A DNA stretch of 64,000 bases, taken from positions 8,866,001 to 8,930,000 of the forward strand of contig NC_052616.1 of assembly GCF_016545825.1 (NCBI RefSeq), written 5' to 3'. The notes under the pieces are model-generated. The model saw nothing but the letters and a program-made list of their open reading frames with translations. It was not told where the DNA came from and did not search any database. Position 1 is the stretch's first letter. Every line of letters starts with the position of its first letter. Position numbers and translations under genes: made by a program. Shown here in pieces: positions 12,335 through 22,209 of this stretch. The DNA is from Eucalyptus grandis. Lineage: Eukaryota > Streptophyta > Magnoliopsida > Myrtales > Myrtaceae.

Positions 12335-13211
12335 GGATCCGTTCGTTTCGCGAAAAATAATTTCCAAAAAAATTTTCGAGATTTTCCAATGTTCGTTTCA
12401 CGAAAAATAAACTAATCATAAAAATTATTTTCCACCAGAAATTATTTTCCACCAATGGAAAAAAAAATTTCTAAAAGAGGATAAAATATTTTCTACTTTT
12501 CAAATTGAGGAAAATATTTTTCTTATTCACTCTCTCTTATCTCATAACCTATTAGCCTCCTTCTTTCTTATTTTCTTATTTAATAATTTGAATTTTAAAT
12601 TCTTTTTCTTTCTCGTCTTTTCTTTATTCTCTTTTTTTTTTTTTTTTCCTTTTTTTCCACATTCTTCTTTGACCGATCATCGGGACAGCTACGGCGGACG
12701 ACCGGCCACAGGGCGAGCCTCGAGCTCGCCGGCAGACGCGAGCTTAAGGCTCACCAACGGCATCAACAGCCTTAGGCCTTGTCCGGCTCGTCGATCTCCG
12801 GCAAGCGGTGAGCGTGAGCCTCGGCGATCTGATGAGGCCGAGGCCGGCGAGCTTGAGGCTCACTTTCGCGCTTAGACTCTAGCACTCACCAATTTCTAGC
12901 AAGGCTAGAGGCCAGCGAGCTAGCCGAAGCTGGCCTTCGGCCGGTCACGGCCATCGCGTGGCCGGCGACGACCAAAGAAGAAGAAGATAAAAAGAAAAGA
13001 AAAATAATTAAAATATCGATTTAAAAAAATAAAATTATTCAAAAAAAATACGTAGATAAAAATATTTTTCTTACTGAACAACGGAAAATACTTTCCACTT
13101 TATTTTCAGGTTTCAAACGAACGCAAAGAAAATAGTGACATTTTTCTAGAAAATGATTTCCTGAAAAATATTTTCTAAAAACGCTTCATTTTCCGTGAAA
13201 CGAACAGAGCC
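12335..13211. mobile_element. TIR element with GC-rich core (877 bp)
   Basis: The left end GGATCCGTTCGTTTCGCG matches the reverse complement of the right end (CGTGAAACGAACAGAGCC), and the match continues inward imperfectly. Inside the arms come a pyrimidine tract (about 12600-12660), a GC-rich core with many GAGCCTCG/CTCGCCGG words (about 12680-12970) and a purine tract (about 12970-13010). GAA borders both sides, which may be a 3-bp target duplication. No transposase is present, so the element is non-autonomous. The 95-codon frame at 12588-12875 only reads through the tract and core. Confidence 0.7.
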
Positions 13212-13849
13212 GAAGTCTCATAAACTTTGTGCGGGGGATTTCAATGCCATACTTCCGAGACTAGTTAACTAGAGTGTGGTCCACTCTCTCCATTGACAGG
13301 ATAACATGAGGATCTTGCTCCTCGAGAAGCAAGCGGGGTCTGGAGCCGCCCAGTAAGAGTCGGAGGGAAGCACCCCCAAGTTGCCAAAGGAAACTTTATA
13401 ATTTGAGCACATATTTTAGTAGTAGTGGGTTTGGACACATGAATAACAATTCTTGCTTCGCATAGGCTCCACAAGCTTCGGTGATATAATCTCTTTCTCT
13501 TGTATTTAAGAGATGCATGCGATGTGCCAATTATAGTGGAATACTTTACTAGACGTAACCCTAATTTAAGGTTGAACTAAGATGAAAACATTGTGTCTTG
13601 AATTCTATTTGACACTTTTATTCTCGATTCCTTGCAATCATGCACCAAATCTTGACACGATTATCACCCATTAACGTCATGTTTCAAGCAAGGCTATCAC
13701 ATGGGACAACAAGCATGCAATTTCGATGGCAAATTGGTCGGAATGATTATATTGGAATTTCTCTTAGAAGATTTAGGACTACGTCGGCGAAATTGAAAAA
13801 TTTAGAATCAAATTAATATTCAAATGATAAATAAGTTGAGGATGAATCT
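13212..13849. other. Duplicated intergenic sequence with an empty site for the solo LTRs
   Basis: This aligns with 21625-22400 and 34800-35580 in the other blocks but lacks the 550-bp solo LTR found there. The sequence near 13250 (ATACTTCCGAGAC) corresponds to the unoccupied target. I see no gene. Confidence 0.55.
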
Positions 13850-14656
13850 GAGGGAAAATTCCAAAAATGGCCCGAAGTGGACTTTATTTCAAATAAGGGG
13901 TTGAAGTGATCTTGGTTGTTTCAAATAAGAGCCTGACCTCACCGGTCGCCAGTCAGCTAAATTTTCTGATTTTCATCCAAATTTCTTTTTCTCTTTTCTT
14001 CCTTTTTCTTTTCCAATGTTGGCCGATGGCCACTAGGGAAGGCCAATGAGGGCTCAACAACCCTTGCCGGCCACTAAGAAGAGCTAGCCACCGGCGAGGG
14101 TTGACAAGCACTTGCCAACAACAAGCAAGGGCCTACAAGCCCTTGCCAGTCGCGGATGAGGCCACCCTTACCAAATTGGGCGAGGGTCGGCAAGGGCTCG
14201 ACCACCCTTGTTGGCAGCTAGCGAGGGTTGTTGAACCCTCACCTAGGGTAAGTGAGGCTGACCCTCACCAAAATCTGGCAAGAGCTTGTAGGCCCTCGCT
14301 AGCACATACCAATGGCTGGTGAGGTCGTTGAGCCCTCGTGGTTAGTCATAAGGCCATCCTTGACTGTGGCCAGTGTGGGTGGTCCTCGTTGAATAGGGCT
14401 AGGGCGACTCTTGCCTAGCCCTATGTGTGCATCGTCGATGGCCGGCTGGCCACTATTGAAGAGGAAGAAGAAGAACTAGAAAAAAAAAGTAAAAAAGAAA
14501 AAATGATAAATGACAAAAATACATTTGATCGTTGAAAAGTCGGGCTCTTATTTGAGATAAACATAGTCACTTCAAACTCTTATTGAAATAAAGTCCATTT
14601 CTGACCTTTATTTTAGAAAATAATGGTATTTTGGGTCTTTTTTGGGAATTTTCCTC
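13850..14656. mobile_element. Long-TIR element (807 bp) with GC-rich core
   Basis: The first 100 or so bases are the reverse complement of the last 100 or so, with few mismatches. The left end GAGGGAAAATTCC pairs with the right end GGAATTTTCCTC, and GGACTTTATTTCAAATAAG pairs with its counterpart near 14585. GAATCT (13844-13849) and GAATCC (14657-14662) flank it as a near-perfect target duplication. Between the arms are a pyrimidine tract, a core of repeated CCCTCGCC/GGCGAGGG words (14030-14450) and a purine tract. There is no transposase. The long arms recall Mutator-like MITEs, but the target duplication looks shorter than nine bases. Confidence 0.75.
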
Positions 14657-15106
14657 GAATCCGGTGATTATCCCATGGATAAAGATTTTTCAATTCTAAT
14701 ATGTCATTTAGATTAGATGGAAGAGATGCATACGTGCAAAATCGCAATGCAATTCTATCCAATGAAAAGCCTGAACCCGTCAACTGCCTGAACTGAGTCG
14801 GTTGCCAAGACTTTCAAGACTCACTGCTTCAAAAGTCACCAAGTCGCGAGGGGCGACTCGACCGAGTCACTTCAAAAGCCTCGAGTCGTGAGGGGCGACT
14901 CGCCTCTCCCCCCTCTCCCCTTCCTTCCTAAAGTGGCCATCCTCTGTTTTCGATCGCCTCGACTCGTTACTTTACTGAGAAACCGGGTGGCTCTTTCCCT
15001 TGACTCGTTATTGTATTGACTGGTCAATGATTTGTCCTTTGTTCTCCGCACCGCGTCCTCCAAGATACTTGCTCCTCTTCACGCACTCCTCTCTTGCTCG
15101 CCACTC
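14657..15106. other. Upstream region of g1
   Basis: From about 14735 this is nearly identical to the region upstream of g4 (from 28039). It includes three GAGTCG-type GGGGCGACTCG repeats and a CT-rich stretch near 14903. It probably holds the distal promoter. I see no gene. The 63-codon minus-strand frame at 14872-15063 is antisense to this promoter and looks fortuitous. Confidence 0.5.
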
Positions 15107-15114
15107 TATATAAA
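15107..15114 (+). promoter_or_regulatory. TATA box of g1
   Basis: TATATAAA lies 130 bases before the g1 start codon, which would give a 5' UTR of roughly 100 bases. g4 has TATATTTA at the same place. g3 and g6 lack the motif, and g2 and g5 have lost the whole segment. Confidence 0.65.
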
Positions 15115-15243
15115 GCAACCCTTTTCGTCCCCCATACGTGCACACACTCAGTTGCAACTTGCTCCGAGTGTCCTTCGAGTGTCTTTAGCTTCCAAATCAA
15201 AAGTTAGAGCAGTCAGAATCTCAGTTCTTGAAACCCAAGAGAA

Positions 15244-16165
15244 ATGAAGGTGAGATGTCTTGCCGTCCTTCGAGAAGTTCCCTCTCTTTTTTTTTATTCT
15301 TTTTTTCTTTTTTTGCATATTATGTGTATCTTGTTCACTTCTGTGAGATGGGGTTTCAATGTTACTCTCTCCGGGGTTTTCTTGGACACTTCTCTTGGTC
15401 TCTCTCGTCTCAAGCTTCATGAGTTATCGCTTGCTTCTTTGCTGCTGTAATTGTTTATCGCATAGCATGATTGTACCTGTTTATGTGAATAAGAATGCTC
15501 GGAATACCAAATGATGCTTCGAATTCTTATTCATTGTTGGTTATATATGGCTAACTTGTTTAACGCTGGTCTGTCACACCACTCGTGAATGTCGAGTTCA
15601 GTCGTCGTTGTAAGAGATAAACATTTACTCGAAATCTAACTGGTTTTTGATTTGCTCAATCTTTTGCAGAAGTTGGTGGTGAAAGTTGAACTACATGATG
15701 ACAGAGACAGGAGAAAGGCCATGCGAGTAGTTTCTAGTTTTGAAGGTATTGGCCCTCTCCCTCTCTGTTTTTCCCTTCTTTCTCCCACTGAATGTTCAAA
15801 TTGTCACTGTGATAGTAATCATCTTGTGCTCGAAATGTTCGGCTTTATCACTAATCTTTCTCACATTATGCTTTCCAGGGATTGGGTCTCTGTCTATGGA
15901 CTCGAAGGACAACAAACTGACGGTATCCGGTGATTTCGACCCTGTCAAGGTGGTGAACAAACTGAGGAAATCTTGGCACACAGAAATCGTGAGCGTTGGA
16001 GCAGCCAAGGAAGATGATGGCAAGAAAGACGAGGGAAAGAAAGAAGAGGGCAAGAAGGACGATCAAGTCGCCAATCTTGTAAAAGCCTATCAAGCGTACT
16101 ATTCTACACCGGTCACATATTACCATGTGTCCCCAGAAGAGACCCCAAATTGTGTCATTTGTTGA
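15244..16165 (+). CDS. HIPP g1: HMA-domain protein with prenylation box (intact, 122 aa)
   Basis: The coding exons are 15244-15249, 15670-15745 and 15879-16165, with GT-AG introns (GTGAGA...TTTTGCAG and GTATTG...CTTTCCAG). Exon 1 encodes only Met-Lys. The protein starts with an HMA fold: strand KLVVKVEL (residues 3-10), helix (12-25), GIGSLSMD (28-35), [10 protein letters not shown] (40-49), helix, then TEIVSVG. Where metal-binding HMA domains have CxxC, this has HDDRDR, so classical metal binding is unlikely. A Lys/Asp/Glu-rich linker follows (71-89), and the protein ends CVIC, a CaaX box that predicts farnesylation and membrane anchoring. The family is HIPP/small HMA, with roles in metal homeostasis, stress and as targets of pathogen effectors. 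The exact role here is unknown. The start is supported by identical gene structure in g4 and by the TATA box upstream. Confidence 0.88.
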
Positions 16166-17752
16166 AATTCTTTGCACTTCCAGACCGAATCAGGACTTGG
16201 TCTGTGCACCGGAGAGGATTGAATCAGTAAGGTTGATTATGCCTTATGAACACAAGAACAAGTGGAGTACCCTTTCTAGAATATTAGGTTTTTGGTGTGT
16301 CATTCGGTACTTGTATGTGTTTAGGATGTATTTATAGAGAGATTGGTTTTCACTTGAGGAACTCAATATATGGAAGATCCACTATGTACTCCATTTTGGC
16401 AAACGATTGTTTTCAGTGACTGGAATATGCAGTGGATGTTTTCAATCTTTTTTCGCTTGATATATTGAACAATCTGCAGGCAAAAACAGATATCGTTCAT
16501 TTTGATCGCACTATCATCCTATGTCCTTAGGCTGTGGTAGTGGTTGCGGTTAGCTGATGAAACATACCTGGTATTTCTTTAGCAGCTTCCTGTCATAATT
16601 TTGCCTCACAATCTTGTGAAAGGGTATTCTGCTGGATAATAAAATTCATAAAAAGAGTAAGGTCAACTACTAAATGTGATCCATGCTGTGAACTCGTTGA
16701 CTCGGTAATTGCTTTGGCTTATGGCAAATTCTAGTGATTGGTCAGGTCAAACGACTTCAGGCAAACTGCAAGCAAGCGGGACATACTCTGTTGAAACTTC
16801 ACGAAAAACTTCTTAACCAAACCAAGATATGAAAGTGTAGCCTTGGACCTTGCATGCCAAACATTATTGTCATTTTCTTGTGTTGTTTTCTTAAATTTGA
16901 TCATGTGCGTCAACAACAGGTGAGCCATTTAACTAATCAGTGCCATTCTTATCTAATTAAATGAGAAGAAAAAGAAAACTTCTGTTTTGCATTGTTTGTA
17001 AGTAATTGATGACATTGCTACCACCTTCATCTTTGATTGCGTATATTTTCTCCTAAAGTTGAAGTAAAAAAGGGAGCTTATATGATCATTGTTTGCGGAC
17101 TCGATGTGCTAGCCACAGTTGGGATTCTCTTTTGTTCATCTTTGAAGACATTACTTATAATGGTAGATCATTTTCACTCAATCTTCTCCAGACCAGCAGC
17201 GATGGATGTCATCAACGAGTTATACGAGCCAGGTATATTAGAAAGAGGCTGAGAAGTACACGTATTACGCCCAAGATTATCAAAAGCCTTTGGCTTAGTG
17301 GTGGATCTTTCAAGTTTTTCCTTCTAGCATTCTTCACCCTGTTTATAACTAAGCAAAGCTTATGACGATCACAGCCAGTAAGACCATAATCTTATCTTAC
17401 CAGGTAACTTCGATGAATTTTGGTAGATACGTATCCATTTCCTCGGTCGATGATCTAGATCCTCGTTACAGATTCATTCAGGAAGAGGGTGCGTGAAAGA
17501 ATGGCTACAAGCTCGCTATGGCCTGTCTGCAGGGTCGGTCAGCAAATCATGTATGTAAAAGGTTCAACACAAGATGCTGGATCCACATGACTTCCCATCA
17601 ATAAGTTAAAACATTTGGACATGAGCTGCAGCCTGCAGATATGATGAGACGTATATTGCAGACTCACTATTGATGAACCGCACATATTCAGGAAAGATAG
17701 GACTTTGTTGCGCACTTAGGGAGAGTGTAATTAACATTCTAATCTCTTGGAC
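16166..17752. other. g1 3' UTR and duplicated intergenic sequence
   Basis: This is nearly identical to 29438-31027 downstream of g4. It presumably holds the g1 3' UTR and poly(A) site, which I cannot place. A plus-strand ATGGCTACAAGCTCGC near 17502 resembles a transit-peptide start, but it leads into no gene and is broken in the copy near 26144. Nothing else is recognised. Confidence 0.5.
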
Positions 17753-18052
17753 TCAACTTACCATTTGAGGCTCCAGAAATGAAGAGCTGCCGATGTTCGA
17801 TGGCATGTGATATCTGCATACCCTCCACTTCCGCATAAGGAGAACCACAGAATGAACTGCAATACTCCGGTGTTCTCCAAGGCTATCGACCTTCTGATGA
17901 GTTTTTGCTTTAAGGTTGACAGCTGTTGGATCTGCTCCGAGCAACTCACTTAAGTTTTTCCTGACAGCTTCCACATATGGGCTGACTTTTGGTTTCTGGA
18001 GAATCAAAATGGCATCCGAGTTTCTAAGCTCATCACCTGCCTCATGCACAAG
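17753..18052 (-). pseudogene. ispF: IspF (MECDP synthase) C-terminal exon fragment, copy A
   Basis: On the minus strand a consensus acceptor (GGTTCAG at 18053 and above) is followed by an open exon that reads LVHEAGDELRNSDAIL, then LQKPKVSPYVEAVRKNL, then LLGADPTAVNLKAKTH and VDSLGEHRSIAVHSVVLLM. This is the C-terminal third of plant 2-C-methyl-D-erythritol 2,4-cyclodiphosphate synthase, the plastid MEP-pathway enzyme that makes MEcPP and CMP. Where family members normally stop just after the LLM(R/K)K end, this copy has TGG and runs on about 20 codons. I searched up to about 19060 and found none of the upstream exons (no DIGQ-FPDTDP region), so I read it as a fragment, not a gene. Replaced residues (THQK, GEHR) also suggest relaxed constraint. 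Confidence 0.75.
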
Positions 18053-19069
18053 CTGAACCGGAGGGTAACATCACACAAATTGACAAGGTTAAATTGCTTA
18101 TCTTTACAAACCAAAAGCAAGGCAGTGGAATACACTGACTATACTATCAGAAGCTGCAGGGAGGAGTGCTTGAATCCACATGACACAGGTAATTATGAAC
18201 AATGAATGAAATACCTGCTTTAAGCAGATTATGGGCAACTGTGAAGATTTTCATCATCAACCCATGACGCTTAAAGTTGCAGTGCGACTAAGTAACCAAA
18301 AAGGGCCACCGCTGGCTGGTGCCATTCCTACATCAATATAAAGCCCTCTGCAGGGCAAGACTACAAACTTGTAAGATCATTATCTGGCAAGTACCTGTGT
18401 TCTTAATTCTTACTATCCCTACAATAGAAGTATCTGCAGTTCCAGTACACTTGATAAGGAGAAGACGTTATAAACAAACTGAAAAATCAGAAATTACATA
18501 TTGCCACAACATCAAAACAACACAGAGCCCCAGTTTTAAACAAACTGGGATAGGATCCAGACCATACCACGCCCAAAATAACTTTGACCTTCTAAAACAC
18601 TCATTCTAGCACTAAAGGAGAGAATTTTGTTAGTGGAACTGTCTTGATCATCTTGTCCTCTGACTCTCGCCTCTGAAATGACCTAACTACATAATCTCAA
18701 TTAGCATTCAGGTCAACCCCAGAAAGAGCCCCACAAAATTCGGACCTCATCTGAAGTGCATGATCATAAATCTACCTAAGCTTCATTCCTTCATACACAA
18801 CATGACACTAAAGCAGCAGATAATATGCCTTAATTACCATTCAAGTCAACCACCACAAAGAGCAATCTAGGCTTCTGCGAAGCGCACCCGATAAATGGTG
18901 TCAGAGCTGGTGGTTGAATGGTGGCTCACTATCAATGTTTATTGGTGCTTGGTAAACATCTCATGGAAGGAATCACATGAGCAACACCATTTCCGGGCAA
19001 CAACGGTGATTGTGATATAGCAATGTGGTCCAAATTGCAGCCTTCATGGGTAAAAGTGGGGAAAATTTT
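18053..19069. other. Sequence upstream of IspF fragment A
   Basis: This is shared at high identity with 31328-32360 and at lower identity with 26610-27560 and 62620-63610. It might be former IspF intron. The 96-codon plus-strand frame at 18319-18609 has near copies elsewhere but no recognisable domain, and I do not call it. Confidence 0.45.
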
Positions 19070-19384
19070 CTAAATCTATCACAATGTGTCAATTTATTCC
19101 TAAATCTTTTTAGAATTTATCAATTTTGGTAGGAAATCATTAATATGGATGACAGTCATCTTATGTGGCACACGTTAGGCTAGCGCTAACGTGGGTATTT
19201 TTAATAATATTTTAAAGTTTTTCTTTTCTTTTTGTTTTTTATTATCATTTCTTTCTCTCTTTTTTTTTCCTTTTTTCTTTTTTTGGACAGCAAGGGCTTG
19301 GGCTAGCTGCTGGCTTAGGATCGTGGCCCTCACTCAACTAGCGAGGCCGCAATGGCCCTTCCCGGCCAAAATGGAAGGGAAAAA
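19070..19384. mobile_element. Right-truncated MITE-like element fused to the g2 5' UTR
   Basis: This is the left half of the element that is more complete at 27562-28036. It has the TCTAAATCTAT-CACAATGTGTC end, a poly-T/pyrimidine tract and a GC core (GGATCGTGGCCCTCACTC). The right arm is missing. At about 19384 it runs straight into AAATCAGAAGTTAGAGCAG, the 5' UTR word shared by all HIPP copies. A deletion has therefore joined the element to the gene and removed the native TATA region. Confidence 0.6.
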
Positions 19385-19434
19385 AATCAGAAGTTAGAGC
19401 AGTTACCAATCTCAGTTCTCGATTCCCAAAAGAA

Positions 19435-20337
19435 ATGTAGGTGCGATTTCTTGAAGTCCTTCGAGAAGTCAATCTCTTTTTTTGCATACTATGTGTATCT
19501 TGTTCCCTTCTGTGAGATGGGGTTCTTGATGTTACTCTCTGCTGGGTTTTCTTGAACACTTCTCTTGGTCTCTCTCCGTCTCAAGCTTCATGAGCTATCG
19601 TTTCTTTCTTTGCTGTTGTAACTGTTTATCTCATAGCATGATTGTATCTGTTCATGTGAATAATAATGCTCACAATATCAAATGATGCGTTAAATTCTTA
19701 TTCATTGTGGCCAACTTGTTCAAACGCCTGTCTATCACACCACTTGTGAATGTCGAGTTCAGTCGTCACCTCAAGAGGTTGATATGGATTTCGAGTTCAG
19801 TTGTCACCTCAAGAGGTTGATATTTACTCAAAATCTAACTGGGTTTTGCTTTCCTCAAACTTCTGCAGAAGTTGGTGGTGAGAGTGGATCTACATGATGA
19901 CAGAGACAGGAGCAAGGCCATGCCAGTAGTTTCTGGTTTTGGAGGTATTGGCTCTCTCTGTCTCTGTTTTTTTTCCTTCATTCTCCCACTGAATGTTCAA
20001 ATCGCCACTGTAATAACTAATCATCTTATGCTCGAAATGTTCGGTTTTTTCACTAACCTTTGTCACATTATGCTTTCCAGGGATTGGGTCTCTGGCTATG
20101 GACTCGAAGGACAAGAAACTAACAGTATCCAGCGATTTCGACCTGGTCAAGGTTGCGAACAAACTGAAGGAATTCTGGCACACAGATATTGTCAGTGTTG
20201 GACCAGCCAAGGAAGACGATGGCAAGAAAGACGAGGGAAAGAAAGAAGAGCGCAAGAAGGACGATCAAGTCGCCAATCTCGTAAAAGCTATCAAGCATAA
20301 TGTTCTACGCCGGTCACATATTACTGTGTGCCCCTAG
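19435..20337 (+). pseudogene. HIPP g2: broken copy (stop at codon 2, frameshift before CaaX)
   Basis: Exons correspond to 19435-19440, 19869-19944 and 20081-20337. Exon 1 reads ATG TAG, where g1 and g4 have ATG AAG and g5 has ATG TCG, so translation from the family start ends at codon 2. Exon 2 ([18 protein letters not shown]) and the HMA part of exon 3 ([18 protein letters not shown]) are open. A one-base deletion near 20289 (AAAGCTATC against AAAGCCTATC in g5) shifts the frame. The end becomes RRSHITVCP and the CVIC prenylation box is lost. The native promoter is also gone. It is a pseudogene unless a different start is used. Confidence 0.85.
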
Positions 20338-21008
20338 AAGGGACCCTAAATTGTGTCATATGTTGAAATTTTTTGCGCTTCCGGACCGAATCAGGACTTG
20401 GTTTGTGCACCGGAGAGGATTGACTAAGTAAGGTTGATTATGCCTTGTGAGCACAAGAACAAGTGAAGTACCCTTTCTAGAATATTAGGTTTTTAGAGCG
20501 TAGTTGGGTACTTGCATGTGCGTAGGGTGTATTTGTGGAGAGATTAATTTTCAGTTGAGGAACTCAAGGTATGGAAGATCCATTATGCACTCCCTTTCGG
20601 CAAACGATTGTTTTCAGTGACTATGGTTTCTGCAGTGGCTGTTTTACATAGCTAAAATGTTCCATCGCTGCCAGCAATTCTCGATGATGTTATCATACTA
20701 GATTAATAATAATTCATTGACTTAGACCTTGACTTTAACGTCAACTTCCAGGAACACAAAAATCCAAAAAATAAAAGAGAGGAAAAAAAAGAGAATTACT
20801 ACCACAAAAATTATAAACTGATACACGTGATACATGCGATAAATTTACATGAAACTACTTATACATCTATCATCAAATTTTTGAATTAGATGACATAATA
20901 AGTGTATCAATTTGGAGTTTCACATTTCATTTGTCGTTTGAGAATAGGTAAATTTGCTATATGTATACTAATTTAGGATTTCTTATGGTATTAACAAAAG
21001 AGATGTGG
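20338..21008. other. g2 downstream sequence
   Basis: This matches 33633-34280 after g5 and, in part, 25051-25640 after g3. I see no gene. Confidence 0.5.
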
Positions 21009-21150
21009 TACCACCGGCCATGGTAGCTCCGCTGGATAAAAGCTCCATTAATCTTTCTCCAAAAGGTGAGGGGTTCAAAATCCAATAGAGGCATTTGGTA
21101 TCTTAAGTGTGGCGCTGGGTGGTGGATCCTCTCCTAGCGTCACCCATGAT
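21009..21150 (+). mobile_element. Possible tRNA-derived SINE relic
   Basis: The sequence has a box A-like TAGCTCCGCTGG (21024-21035) and a box B-like GGTTCAAAATCC (21072-21083), spaced much as in a tRNA gene, then a tRNA-unrelated tail. It is absent at the matching place after g5 (near 34287), where the flanking words GAGATGTGGT and GATGTCAC are about 25 bases apart. It therefore inserted, with loss of some host bases, after the block duplicated, or was removed from the other copy. No A-tail is visible. The box B has one extra base, so it is not a working tRNA. Confidence 0.45.
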
Positions 21151-21658
21151 GTCACGTCGAGAGACGTTCTAAAGATTTCATGTTTCCCACCCGTGTGTGA
21201 AACGCGTACTTTCCTGGACATTTTTTCTCAAATTACTCGCTCTTCTGGCTTTTGTCGATCTTTCAAATTTCACGATTGAAGAAAAAGCTTCTTTGCCCAA
21301 GCAAAAATGTCAAGATCGTACAGCTAAGTGGGGGCATTTTAACAGGGTTGATGCAGACGGTGATGTCCGCATTGATTCCTGTTCGATCGTCCGCCATTTG
21401 CCGTTTGTCCCCACCCTCCCTCTCTCCCGTTAATTCGATTGTCCCCCCGTGCTAAAAAGATTTTATTTCGTAAAGTCTAAATAAGTAAGTAGAAGGGATA
21501 TCATTAAATGGGACATCACATGATTATAGCGTACTCTTTAAAGGAATTATCAAGTCAATTTGAACTTGATTATATTTATGTCAATTCAGTTGTAAAATTT
21601 TCGAATTATTGCCGATGAAGTCGTGAAGCTTTGCGCGGGATTCTATTGCGGTCCCTTC
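21151..21658. other. Conserved duplicated intergenic segment
   Basis: A stretch around 21190-21440 (TTTCACGATTGAAGAAAAAGCTTC, then the GATGCAGAC-GTGATGTCCGC region) recurs near 11930, 25730, 34370 and 61700. Short open frames in it shift between copies, so I treat it as non-coding. Confidence 0.45.
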
Positions 21659-22209
21659 TGTTAGAACTAAAAAAATAAATAATGATAACTTTGAAAATTT
21701 GAATCGAGTACACAAGTTTGAGGTTGAGAATGTTCTTAGAATGCTTTTCTAGTGTCTTCTATGTACAATACTCACCCTCCATCTTTATATAATAGCAAAA
21801 CACCACACCCATTAGATGAGCCATGAAGTTTTCGAACACTCCTTTGGCAACATTAAATGAAGCAATAAAAAAAGTCCACAGAGCTAATGAAGCACTCAAA
21901 CAAAGTCAAATGAAAAAAAAAAATACAATAAATAAATGAAGACAAGCGATGAGAACTCTTCAGTGAGCTTTTCTAGCCTTCTTTGTCTTCATGGTGCATA
22001 AGGTTTTCTTCATTAAATGCTTGTAGCTTTTTTTGTCTTCAATTTTTATCAAGTGCGTAGCATAAATCATACTTCACCTATTCATTTTCATTCTTCGCCT
22101 GACACCCAAATGAATCAAGGCATGCTTTGAAGAATACTAACAATCAAATCTTGAGCTCAATAACCAACGTACTCAAATCTTCAACAATCGAGTTTATATT
22201 ATTCTAACA
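21659..22209 (-). repeat. Solo LTR of a copia-like element (551 bp), block 1
   Basis: On the minus strand it begins TGTTAGAATAATATAAAC and ends TTTAGTTCTAACA, with TATATAAAGATGG near 21790 as a likely TATA region. CTTC flanks both sides, probably the core of the target duplication. The same LTR occupies the same place in block 2 (34834-35381) but is absent near 13250, so it inserted before the 13.3-kb duplication and after the older one. No internal sequence is present. Confidence 0.7.

Noticed and set aside
17502..17560. Plus-strand start resembling a plastid transit peptide (MATSSLWPVCR)
   Set aside because: It lies on the opposite strand to the IspF exon, leads into no coding sequence, and is stopped early in the copy near 26144.
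21024..21083. A genuine tRNA gene at the box A/box B motifs
   Set aside because: Box B has an extra base, the stems do not pair as a cloverleaf by eye, and there is no clear acceptor stem.
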